Assembly: GCA_046726015.1 (NCBI GenBank)
Contig: JBKOZS010000076.1
Span: 1-7,636, forward strand
Reading direction: 5' to 3'
Source of the DNA: QHWT01 sp046726015
GTDB lineage: Bacteria > Acidobacteriota > Vicinamibacteria > Vicinamibacterales > 2-12-FULL-66-21
Length of the DNA stretch: 7,636 nt
Part shown: one piece after another, positions 1 through 7,518 of the stretch
How positions within the stretch are numbered: position 1 is the first letter of the stretch
Layout of the letters: the number at the start of each line of letters is the position of its first letter
Notes under the pieces: generated by a model
Told to the model about the DNA's origin: nothing
What the model saw: the letters and a program-made list of their open reading frames with translations, nothing else
Database searches by the model: none
Made by a program: the position numbers and the translations under genes

Positions 1-95
1 CGCTCACGGCACGCTTCCACCCGCGCATCTTCCGCAACGGCGGCAGCAATGGCGTCGGAGAGCTCTTTGGCCATCCGGTTCACGACGTCATCCAT
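1..95 (-). CDS. Small hypothetical protein, N-terminal part only
   Basis: The minus strand opens with ATG at 95-93 and stays open to the window edge for 31 codons (MDDVVNRMAKELSDAIAAAV, then AEDARVEACRE). An excellent Shine-Dalgarno sequence, AGGAGGT, lies on the minus strand at 107-101, five bases before the ATG. This makes a real start very likely even though only a fragment is visible. The peptide is Ala- and Glu-rich and looks helical. It has no cysteine pair, signal peptide or membrane segment in the visible part. I do not recognise the family and assign no function. It is divergent from the mutase gene across a 156-bp gap. Confidence 0.6.
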   Translation of the reverse strand, partial: MDDVVNRMAKELSDAIAAAVAEDARVEACRE

Positions 96-251
96 TCGAG
101 ACCTCCTCACACTGCCGCGGCTGGGACCCGTGGCGTAACCCGATGCGACTACCACCCAGGGGAGAGGCGGTAGGACCGAGCGCCAAAGTGAATCATATGA
201 AGGGTTTGCAGCGCTGGAACGCAGTACCATTGTAAACTCATGCTCTAACAC
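96..251. promoter_or_regulatory. Divergent intergenic region with weak promoter candidates
   Basis: This gap must hold promoters for the small minus-strand gene and the plus-strand mutase operon. On the minus strand, TATGAT (197-192) matches five of six -10 positions, but I see no good -35 box at 16-18 bp. On the plus strand, TGTAAA (231-236) with TTTGCA (205-210) is a poor pair because the spacer is 20 bp. A TGn-preceded TCTAAC (244-249, TG at 241-242) could act as an extended -10 box and would place the transcript start almost at the mutase start codon. No riboswitch or tRNA is recognisable. The only strong signal is the AGGAGGT ribosome-binding site for the small gene. Confidence 0.3.
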
Positions 252-1746
<1,495 letters not shown>

Positions 1747-1754
<8 letters not shown>

Positions 1755-2877
1755 GCCGTCGAGGTCCGAGGTTCGAGGTCCGAGGTCCGAAGAGCGGGGT
1801 TCGAGCTCCGACAGTGCTCGCGTTGACGCAGGTGCGTCCGGGCCTCGCGCCTCGGTCCTCGGTCCTCGGCTGCTCGCAATCGAAAGTCTCAACACCGTCT
1901 TCGATCTGCCCGGCGGAACCGCGCCGGCGGTGATCGACGTCAGCTTCCACGTGAATGCAGGGGAAACCCTTTGCCTCGTCGGGGAATCGGGCAGCGGCAA
2001 GTCGGTGACGGCGCTGTCGATCCTGCGCCTCGTGCAGCGGCCGGGACGGATTGCCGGCGGCCGCGTGCTGTTCGACGGGCGCGACCTGATGGCGCTGAAC
2101 GAGCGCGAGATGCAGCGCGTTCGTGGCGCCGAGATCGCACTGGTGTTCCAGGAGCCGATGACGGCGCTGAACCCGGTCTTCACGATCGGCGACCAGATCG
2201 AGGAAACGCTGATGGTGCACGGCGAAGCGCGCGGGCGCGCGGCACGGGCGCGCGCCATCGAGTTGCTCGCCGCGGTCAGCATTCCTGAACCGGAGCGGCG
2301 CATTCGCGACTATCCGCACCAGTTGTCGGGCGGCCTGCGGCAGCGCGCCCTGATTGCCATGGCGCTGGCATGCAACCCGTCCGTGCTGATTGCCGACGAA
2401 CCCACGACGGCACTTGATGTCACGATCCAGGCACAGATTCTCGAGTTGCTGCGCGATCTGCAGAAGCGCCTGGGGCTCGCGCTGCTGCTCATCACGCACG
2501 ACCTCGGCGTCGTGGCGGAGATGGCGGACCGCGTCGCCGTCATGTACGCCGGACGCATCGTCGAACAAGCCGGCGTGCGGGACCTGTTTCGTGACCCGCG
2601 GCACCCGTACACGCAAGGACTGCTCGCGTCGATTCCCGGAGGGGCTCGAGGGACGCGCCTGGCCGCGATCCAGGGCACGGTTCCACCGCTCGGCCATCTG
2701 CCGCCGGGGTGTGCATTTGCGCCGCGATGTCCGAAGCGCTTCGAACCGTGCGATGCTGCAGTGCCGGGATTCACGATGATCCGAAGCGGGGACGAACACA
2801 CCGCTCGCTGCTACTTGTATAGCGCCGCCGTGGATCCCGAGGTCCTGCCAGAGACGCCGTTGAGGGAACCGCGCTGA
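1747..2877 (+). CDS. dppD: Peptide/nickel-family ABC transporter ATP-binding protein, DppD/OppD-like, with repeat-encoded N-terminus
   Basis: This 376-residue cytoplasmic ATPase would power an oligopeptide or similar importer together with the DppF-like protein encoded next. It has Walker A GESGSGKS (79-86), Q-loop Q135, signature LSGGLRQR (193-200), Walker B with D217/E218 (IADEPTTALD) and switch H251. The C-terminal oligopeptide extension carries C322, C328, C335 and C355, the cysteine pattern reported to bind a 4Fe-4S cluster in mycobacterial OppD. ATG 1747 lies inside the end of the mutase gene (8-nt overlap), with AGGGAG at 1737-1742 four bases before it. A longer reading from TTG 1621 is not supported. 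Residues 5-41 are a low-complexity Ser/Arg/Gly extension encoded by an inverted 7-bp repeat block; ordinary family sequence begins at LLAIESLNTVF (42). No permease or binding protein lies nearby. DppD versus OppD, and the substrate, cannot be settled here. Confidence 0.9.
1759..1869. repeat. Inverted arrays of a 7-bp repeat inside the dppD N-terminus
   Basis: The left arm is tandem heptads in exact 7-bp phase: GAGGTCC (1761), GAGGTTC (1768), GAGGTCC (1775), GAGGTCC (1782), then degenerate GAAGAGC (1789), GGGGTTC (1796) and GAGCTCC (1803). The right arm is the opposite orientation: GCCTCGC (1842), GCCTCGG (1849), TCCTCGG (1856), TCCTCGG (1863). CCGAGG in the left arm is complementary to CCTCGG in the right, so the block can fold as six-base-pair helices separated by single T-T mismatches around a loop of about 35-60 nt. 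The block is 111 bp, a multiple of three, and has no stop in the dppD frame. It looks like a REP-like or otherwise dispersed element rather than ordinary coding sequence. Similar heptad strings are, to my recollection, scattered through some Acidobacteriota genomes. Confidence 0.8.
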
Positions 2878-3755
2878 TGCCGCTGCTCGAAGTCCGTCAC
2901 CTGGTGAAGGAGTTTTCGCGACGCCGCGGCATCTTCGGCGCCACGTCGACGGTCAAGGCGGTAGACGACGTGAGCTTCACGGTCGAACGCGGGGAAACCT
3001 TCGGCCTTGTCGGCGAGTCCGGAAGCGGCAAAACCACGACCGGGCGCTGCATCCTGCGATTAATCGAGCCCTCGTCGGGCGACGTGATCTTCGACGGCAA
3101 GGACGTGCTGAAGCTCTCCCGCGGCGACTTGCGCCGCGCGCGGCGCGACATGCAGATCGTCTTCCAGGATCCGTACTCGTCCCTCAACCCGCGCATGCGC
3201 GTGCGCGACATCGTCGAGGAACCGCTGGTCATCCACAAGCTAGGATCGAAAACGGAACGCCGGGCCCGTGTGCGCGAGTTGTTCGAACTGGTGGGGTTGA
3301 ATCCCGATCACTTGCAGCGCCATCCACACGAGTTCAGCGGCGGCCAGCGCCAGCGCATCGGCCTCGCGCGCGCGCTCGCGCTCAATCCGTCGTTCATCAT
3401 CGCGGACGAACCGGTCTCGGCCCTGGACGTGTCCGTCCAGGCACAGGTGGTGAACCTGCTGATGGATCTTCAGCAGCGTCTGAAGCTCACCTACCTGTTC
3501 ATCGCGCACGACCTGCGGCTGGTGGAGCACATTTGCAGTCGCGTCGCCGTGATGTATCTGGGAAAGATCGTCGAGATGGGGGAGACGGCGAAGTTGTTTT
3601 CCGCGCCGCAGCATCCTTACACGCGTGCGCTGCTTTCAGCGATCCCGGTGCCGGACCCTGACGCACCGCGGCAGCGCATCCTCCTGGATCCGAAATCGTT
3701 CGACCGCGCCGCGCCTTTGCGCGAGATCGCGGCGGGCCATCTCGCAGCGGTGTAG
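2877..3755 (+). CDS. dppF: Peptide/nickel-family ABC transporter ATP-binding protein, DppF/OppF-like
   Basis: This 292-residue protein is the second ATPase of the pair and would dimerise with the DppD-like protein under a membrane permease. It shows Walker A GESGSGKT (46-53), Q97 in the Q-loop, signature FSGGQRQR (153-160), Walker B D177/E178 (IADEPVSALD) and switch H211. The C-terminus ends in LREIAAGHLAAV and has no cysteine cluster, unlike its partner, so only the DppD-like subunit could carry an iron-sulfur centre. ATG 2877 overlaps the dppD stop by one base (TGATG), with GAGGG at 2862-2866 as a plausible ribosome-binding site. Translation is therefore probably coupled to dppD. It is the last gene of the operon; the TAG stop at 3753-3755 is followed within seven bases by a strong hairpin. 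The transported substrate cannot be inferred without the binding protein. Confidence 0.92.
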   Translation: MPLLEVRHLVKEFSRRRGIFGATSTVKAVDDVSFTVERGETFGLVGESGSGKTTTGRCILRLIEPSSGDVIFDGKDVLKLSRGDLRRARRDMQIVFQDPYSSLNPRMRVRDIVEEPLVIHKLGSKTERRARVRELFELVGLNPDHLQRHPHEFSGGQRQRIGLARALALNPSFIIADEPVSALDVSVQAQVVNLLMDLQQRLKLTYLFIAHDLRLVEHICSRVAVMYLGKIVEMGETAKLFSAPQHPYTRALLSAIPVPDPDAPRQRILLDPKSFDRAAPLREIAAGHLAAV

Positions 3756-3761
3756 ACCGGA

Positions 3762-3809
3762 GCCTGCCTCGCCGAAGCCGCGCGCGGTCGATCCGCGGCG
3801 CAGGCGGGC
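3762..3809. terminator. Strong GC-rich hairpin between convergent operons
   Basis: The outer stem pairs 3762-3772 (GCCTGCCTCGC) with 3800-3809 (GCAGGCGGGC): ten pairs including one G-T wobble, with C3770 bulged. After a four-base left-side bulge, an inner stem pairs GCCGCG (3777-3782) with CGCGGC (3794-3799) around an 11-nt loop. The hairpin fills most of the 55 bp between the dppF stop and the LolD-like stop (3813-3811). It is placed to end or block transcription from both sides. No T-tract follows in either direction, so it is not a classical intrinsic terminator. A REP-like dispersed repeat that protects 3' ends is an equally good reading. Confidence 0.55.
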
Positions 3810-3810
3810 G

Positions 3811-4527
3811 CTACGCCGTCGGTGACGCGCTGCTGGTCATTGCGGCAGCGCCCATCACATCCTTCTCGACCTGTCCGTCGCGGATGTGAATCACGCGATG
3901 CGCATGCGCCGCGATATCCGCTTCGTGCGTGACCAGGATGATGGTGTTGCCAGCCGTGTGGAGGCGTTCGAATATCGCCATGATCTCGACGCCGGTCTTC
4001 GAATCGAGATTCCCGGTGGGCTCGTCCGCGAGCAGGATCGACGGATTGTTGACGAGCGCGCGGGCAATCGCGACGCGCTGACGCTGTCCGCCCGACAATT
4101 CGTTCGGCCGGTGGCTGGCGCGTGAGGTGAGCTCCACCTTCTCCAGTGCCTGCCGGGCACGATCCTGGCGCTCTTTCGCCGCGATCCCGCCGTAGACCAG
4201 CGGCAGTTCCACGTTGTGCAGCGCCGTCGCCCGCGGCAACAGGTTGAATGTCTGAAAGACGAACCCGATCTCTTCGTTCCTGATCCGCGCCAGCTCGTCG
4301 TCGTTCATCGCCGCCACCTCTTTGCCGTTGAGCATGTAGCTCCCTTTGGTCGGCGTATCGAGGCAGCCAATCAGGTTCATGAGCGTGGACTTGCCCGAAC
4401 CGGACGGGCCCATGATTGCCACGTACTCGCCGCGGTCGATGTTGATCGATACGCCGCGCAACGCGTGGATCTCTTCCGAGCCCATCACATAGGTTTTCCA
4501 GAGATCGTTGGTCGTGATCATGCCCAT
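3811..4527 (-). CDS. ABC transporter ATP-binding protein, LolD/MacB family
   Basis: The 238-residue ATPase belongs to the LolD/MacB/FtsE-type group that drives mechanotransmission rather than substrate uptake; partners are MacB/FtsX-like permeases used for lipoprotein release or for export of peptides and drugs. It has Walker A GPSGSGKS (40-47), Q92 in FVFQTFNLL, signature LSGGQRQR (144-151), Walker B D168/E169 in LADEPTGNLDS (the typical group motif) and H201. I chose ATG 4527-4525 because AAAGG (4539-4535, minus) lies seven bases upstream and the protein then begins MGMITTNDLWKTY, as relatives do. An ATG at 4566 would add 13 residues but has no visible ribosome-binding site. ATG 4521 is also possible. 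No permease gene lies in the window, so it could be first in its own unit or last in the pilB group, about 94 bases behind the J-domain gene. LolD and MacB roles cannot be separated here. Confidence 0.9.
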   Translation of the reverse strand: MGMITTNDLWKTYVMGSEEIHALRGVSINIDRGEYVAIMGPSGSGKSTLMNLIGCLDTPTKGSYMLNGKEVAAMNDDELARIRNEEIGFVFQTFNLLPRATALHNVELPLVYGGIAAKERQDRARQALEKVELTSRASHRPNELSGGQRQRVAIARALVNNPSILLADEPTGNLDSKTGVEIMAIFERLHTAGNTIILVTHEADIAAHAHRVIHIRDGQVEKDVMGAAAMTSSASPTA

Positions 4528-4595
4528 GTCTGAACCTTTGACGGGCTTGGCGGCCCATGTGTTCATTACTTCATGCGCGCGGGGCCCACCCCCGA

Positions 4596-4617
4596 CGCTG
4601 GCGCTCGAGTGTCAGCG
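4596..4617. repeat. 22-bp palindrome between J-domain and LolD-like genes
   Basis: Arms CGCTGGCGCTC (4596-4606) and GAGTGTCAGCG (4607-4617) are inverted copies with two mismatched positions, centred on CTCGAG. As plus-strand RNA the two mismatches become G-U wobbles; as minus-strand RNA they are A-C mismatches. It starts just after the J-domain stop codon (4624-4622) in the direction of minus-strand transcription and lies before the LolD-like start. It could be an operator for the LolD-like gene or a 3'-end structure of the pilB transcript. No T-run follows, so I do not call it a terminator. Confidence 0.4.
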
Positions 4618-4621
4618 AAAC

Positions 4622-5431
4622 CTATGATTTCGATTCGCGCAGTCTTTGAATGACCGCGCGGACCGACGACGGTGTGTCTGGCGGAAACAGCGCTTCCCAG
4701 TCTCTCACATCGACGGGGACCAGCACAGGCCCGGTATTGCGCGAGCGGCGTCGCTGTTCGCTGACGCCGGCGGCGAGTTTTTCCGCCGGGGCCAGCGATG
4801 ACCCCAGCAGCAGTACGCAGGGGACCCCTTCACCCGGGGCTCGGAGCGCCCGCGGCCAGACCTCCGCGATGGCGTCCGGATCGACCTGCGGCACGAACCG
4901 CACGAGCAGCCGGACCCCCTGCTCTGCCTTGCTGAACAGCCCCTTTTTCGGCTTCGCGACGAACATCGTGTCGAACCCGGCGGCAGCCGACTCGGTGCCG
5001 CCGAATACGGCCTCCACGGCCTCGCGCAATTTGAGCATCGCCGCGCGCTTGATGAAGTCCAGGCCGGCGGCCATGACCGCGGAACGCTGCGGCGGCCGGC
5101 GATCTTCAGACGGTTGCGGCGGGGGGTCTGGTTGGGCGGGCTCGGCGCGCTTTGGTGCGGGAGTGGTGACCCACTGGAGCGGCGGCGGCTCCGGAACCGC
5201 ACGGCCGGCGCGCAGGCCTTCGTCGTACTTCGCACGCAGCTCCGAATCCATCAGGATTCGGTACGCCTCCGTCAAGTCCGCGGCGAGCGTCGACGCCATC
5301 GCCTGGAATTCCTGGCCCAGGTGCTGAACCTTGTCAGGGTGGTACTTGGCAATCTCACGCCGGAACGCCTTCTTGATGTCGTCTACCGGCGCGGACGGGT
5401 CGATCCCCAGGAGCTCGTAGTAGTTCTTCAA
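4622..5431 (-). CDS. J-domain (DnaJ-like) protein with unrecognised C-terminal domain
   Basis: The 269-residue protein opens with a clear J domain (about 3-71): YYELLGIDPSAPVDDIKKAF, HPD at 31-33 and the closing AYRILMDSELRAKYDEGLR helix. A J domain recruits an Hsp70 (DnaK) and stimulates its ATPase. There is no Gly/Phe region and no DnaJ-type CxxCxGxG zinc centre. A Pro-rich linker (about 77-117) leads to a C-terminal domain (about 118-269) with hydrophobic strand-like runs VRLLVRFV, CVLLLG and VLVPVDVRDW, suggesting a small alpha/beta fold that I cannot name. It has no signal peptide or membrane segment, so it should be cytoplasmic. The start is TTG 5431, overlapping the PilB stop in a TTGA (4-nt overlap). 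This start is fixed by the J domain beginning immediately and by the lack of an earlier in-frame alternative that makes sense. Translation probably depends on ribosomes finishing pilB. Confidence 0.85.
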   Translation of the reverse strand: MKNYYELLGIDPSAPVDDIKKAFRREIAKYHPDKVQHLGQEFQAMASTLAADLTEAYRILMDSELRAKYDEGLRAGRAVPEPPPLQWVTTPAPKRAEPAQPDPPPQPSEDRRPPQRSAVMAAGLDFIKRAAMLKLREAVEAVFGGTESAAAGFDTMFVAKPKKGLFSKAEQGVRLLVRFVPQVDPDAIAEVWPRALRAPGEGVPCVLLLGSSLAPAEKLAAGVSEQRRRSRNTGPVLVPVDVRDWEALFPPDTPSSVRAVIQRLRESKS

Positions 5432-7434
5432 CGGTTTTTGAACTCGGCGACGTTACCAGGCGGCAGCTCGGGCTGACGTTGACGCTGCCGCAGCTGCTTC
5501 TTCGACGGCTTCGGGACGGCGCTCGTCGAACACGAGGGACAGAACTGCCATCCGGACTGCAATGCTCGCCCGCACTTGGTGCAACTGGCATTCAACCGGT
5601 GGCCGCACTGCGGGCACGCCATGAAGTCCATCGCGACCGCGCCGCCGCAGCCCGGGCAGAACGTGCGCATCTCGCGCACCTCGGTCACGACGCGCAGCAG
5701 TTCTTCCGCCGTCGTGACGCCCGCTTTCACTTTTGCCAGGCCGTCTTCGCCGAGGGTCATCAATCCGGCTTCGACCGCGGCGTCGCGCACCATGTCTTCG
5801 CCCGCGCGCTGCGCGATCAGGCGCCGCACCTTGTCCGAGACCCGCATCACCTCGTAGAGCGCGATGCGGCCGCGGTACCCGGTGTGGTTGCACTCCTCGC
5901 ATCCGATCGCGCGGTAGAACACCAATCTCGATGCCTCGGCTTCCGACATGTTGAGGGCGCGCAGCGTCTCTCCCTCCGGCGTGTACTGCCGCCGGCATGC
6001 GAGACACAGTCGCCGGACGAGCCGCTGCGCGATGACCCCGACGAGCGCCGACGCAATCACGTAGGGCTCGACGTCCATGTCCGTCAATCGCGTCACCGTC
6101 GACGGCGCATCGTCGGTGTGCAGCGTGGAGAGAACGAGATGGCCGGTCTGCGCGGCCTGCATCGCGATCTTCGCGGTCTCGTGGTCGCGGATTTCGCCGA
6201 CGAGAATGACGTCGGGGTCCTGGCGCAGGATGGCCCGCAGCGCACTCGCGAACGTGAGTTTCGCCTTCTCGTTGATCTGCGTCTGGTTGACGCCGGCAAT
6301 CTGGTACTCGATAGGATCTTCGATGGTGATGATGTTGGTGCGCCCCGACGTGATCGAGCTGATCGCAGAGCTCAGCGTCGTCGACTTGCCGCTGCCGGTC
6401 GGCCCGACGACGAGGATCATGCCGTGCTGGTGCTTGAGGAAGGAGCGCAATTCTTCCATCGCCGCGGCCGAGAACCCGAGCTCCTCGAGCGGCGGCGCAC
6501 CCTTACGGTGATCGAGCACCCGCAGCACAATCTTCTCGCCATACATCGTGCGCAGCGTGGAGACGCGGAAGTCGACTTCCTTGCCGTCCTCGGTCTTGAT
6601 CCGGAGGCGGCCGTCCTGCGGAAGGCGTTTCTCCGCGATGTCCATCCCCGCCATGACCTTCATGCGGGCCACGAGTCCTTCGTTGACCCACTTGGGCAGG
6701 TCCATGACCTCTTTCAGGATCCCGTCCAGTCGATGCCGGACCAGCACGCCTCGTTCGGCCGGTTCGATGTGCACGTCGCTCGCGCGGCTGGTAATCGCAC
6801 TCTTCACGACGAGGTCGACGAGATCGATGATCGGCGCCGAGTCGCTGCCCTGCGCGGCGGGAGCAGCACCGCCGCCTGCATTCTCGAATATGTCCGTCGC
6901 GGCCAGCGGCACGAGCGCGGCCTGCGGCGCGGTGTGTCGGCCGGGCGCCTTCGGCGCGGCGGGTGTCGCGAGTTCGGTGGAACTCGTGCCCGTGAACTTT
7001 GCAAGTGCCTTGTCGGGATAGCCTGACTCGATGGCTTGCAGGATGTCCGTGCGTGTCGCCACCACCTGCTTGATGCGGTAGCCCGTCTGGAACTCGAGGT
7101 CCTGCACGAGGCTGAACAACAGCGGATCCGACATCGCGACCGTCAGCAGGTTCTTCTCGAGCCGCACCGCGACGCAGATGCGCTTCAGCGCTACGTCTTT
7201 TGAAATGAGGACAATCGCAGCGGGGTCTGGCGTTTCATCAGCCAGGCTCACGTAAGGAAAGCCAAGCTGATAGGCGAGCGCCTTCGTGATCTGTTTTTCG
7301 GTTGCGAGATTCAGGCGCACGAGAACGGCGCCGACCCGTTCGCCTGTTCGTTTGTGCTCGGCGAGCGCGACCTGGAGGTCGTCTTCCGAGATCAATCCCG
7401 CCTGGATCAGGCATTCACCGATTTTTTTGCGCAC
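5428..7434 (-). CDS. pilB: Type IV pilus assembly / type II secretion ATPase (PilB/GspE family) with C-terminal double zinc ribbon
   Basis: This hexameric cytoplasmic ATPase would drive pilus extension or pseudopilus assembly at an inner-membrane platform. From GTG 7434 it has 668 residues: a MshEN-like N-terminal domain (about 2-142), an Ala/Pro-rich linker (about 145-200), ASDVHIEP (218-225), Walker A GPTGSGKST (344-352), Asp box TIEDPIEY (370-377), Walker B DPDVILVGEIRD (406-417) and His box TGHLVLSTLHTDD (430-442). The family zinc site is C477/C480 and C512/C515. Beyond the usual end it adds four CxxC pairs (593/596, 607/610, 618/621, 632/635), a double zinc ribbon, and a basic Gln/Arg tail. 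GTG 7434 is preferred: AGAGGG lies three bases upstream and the protein begins MRKKIGECLIQAGLI like relatives. TTG 7518 would add 28 residues but has no ribosome-binding site and overlaps a promoter. PilB versus GspE is undecided because no other pilus genes are in view. Confidence 0.93.
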   Translation of the reverse strand: MRKKIGECLIQAGLISEDDLQVALAEHKRTGERVGAVLVRLNLATEKQITKALAYQLGFPYVSLADETPDPAAIVLISKDVALKRICVAVRLEKNLLTVAMSDPLLFSLVQDLEFQTGYRIKQVVATRTDILQAIESGYPDKALAKFTGTSSTELATPAAPKAPGRHTAPQAALVPLAATDIFENAGGGAAPAAQGSDSAPIIDLVDLVVKSAITSRASDVHIEPAERGVLVRHRLDGILKEVMDLPKWVNEGLVARMKVMAGMDIAEKRLPQDGRLRIKTEDGKEVDFRVSTLRTMYGEKIVLRVLDHRKGAPPLEELGFSAAAMEELRSFLKHQHGMILVVGPTGSGKSTTLSSAISSITSGRTNIITIEDPIEYQIAGVNQTQINEKAKLTFASALRAILRQDPDVILVGEIRDHETAKIAMQAAQTGHLVLSTLHTDDAPSTVTRLTDMDVEPYVIASALVGVIAQRLVRRLCLACRRQYTPEGETLRALNMSEAEASRLVFYRAIGCEECNHTGYRGRIALYEVMRVSDKVRRLIAQRAGEDMVRDAAVEAGLMTLGEDGLAKVKAGVTTAEELLRVVTEVREMRTFCPGCGGAVAMDFMACPQCGHRLNASCTKCGRALQSGWQFCPSCSTSAVPKPSKKQLRQRQRQPELPPGNVAEFKNR

Positions 7435-7489
7435 AGTCCCTCTGTGAACGAACGTCGGCGCGTCCTGAGCTGGTTGCAGGGGAACGGGT

Positions 7490-7518
7490 ATCTTAGGCGA
7501 AATGCCTGGAGAACTCAA
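7490..7518 (-). promoter_or_regulatory. Sigma70-like promoter for pilB
   Basis: On the minus strand TTGAGT (7518-7513) and TAAGAT (7495-7490) are separated by exactly 17 bp, and each matches four of six consensus positions. Transcription would start near 7483, leaving a leader of about 50 nt before the AGAGGG and GTG at 7434. The -35 box includes the TTG that would be the most upstream pilB start codon, so that longer start could not be on this transcript. This is a pattern match only. Confidence 0.45.

Noticed and set aside
2641..3760. Possible loss of dppB/dppC by deletion between the ATPase genes and the convergent genes
   Set aside because: The dppF stop, short gap and hairpin look intact and no remnant of a membrane protein is visible, so there is no sequence evidence for a deletion.
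3756..3815. Classical intrinsic terminator at the convergent junction
   Set aside because: The hairpin is strong but there is no T-run after it in either direction, so only a looser terminator or repeat reading is kept.
3617..4558. Longer alternative frame on the same strand as the LolD-like gene
   Set aside because: The overlapping frame has all ABC ATPase motifs, while this one is Arg/Gly/His-rich with none.
5479..7026. Long plus-strand open frame (515 codons) opposite pilB
   Set aside because: It lies wholly antisense to an unmistakable PilB ATPase, is Arg/His/Asp-rich without any domain motif, and is the usual by-product of GC-rich codon use.
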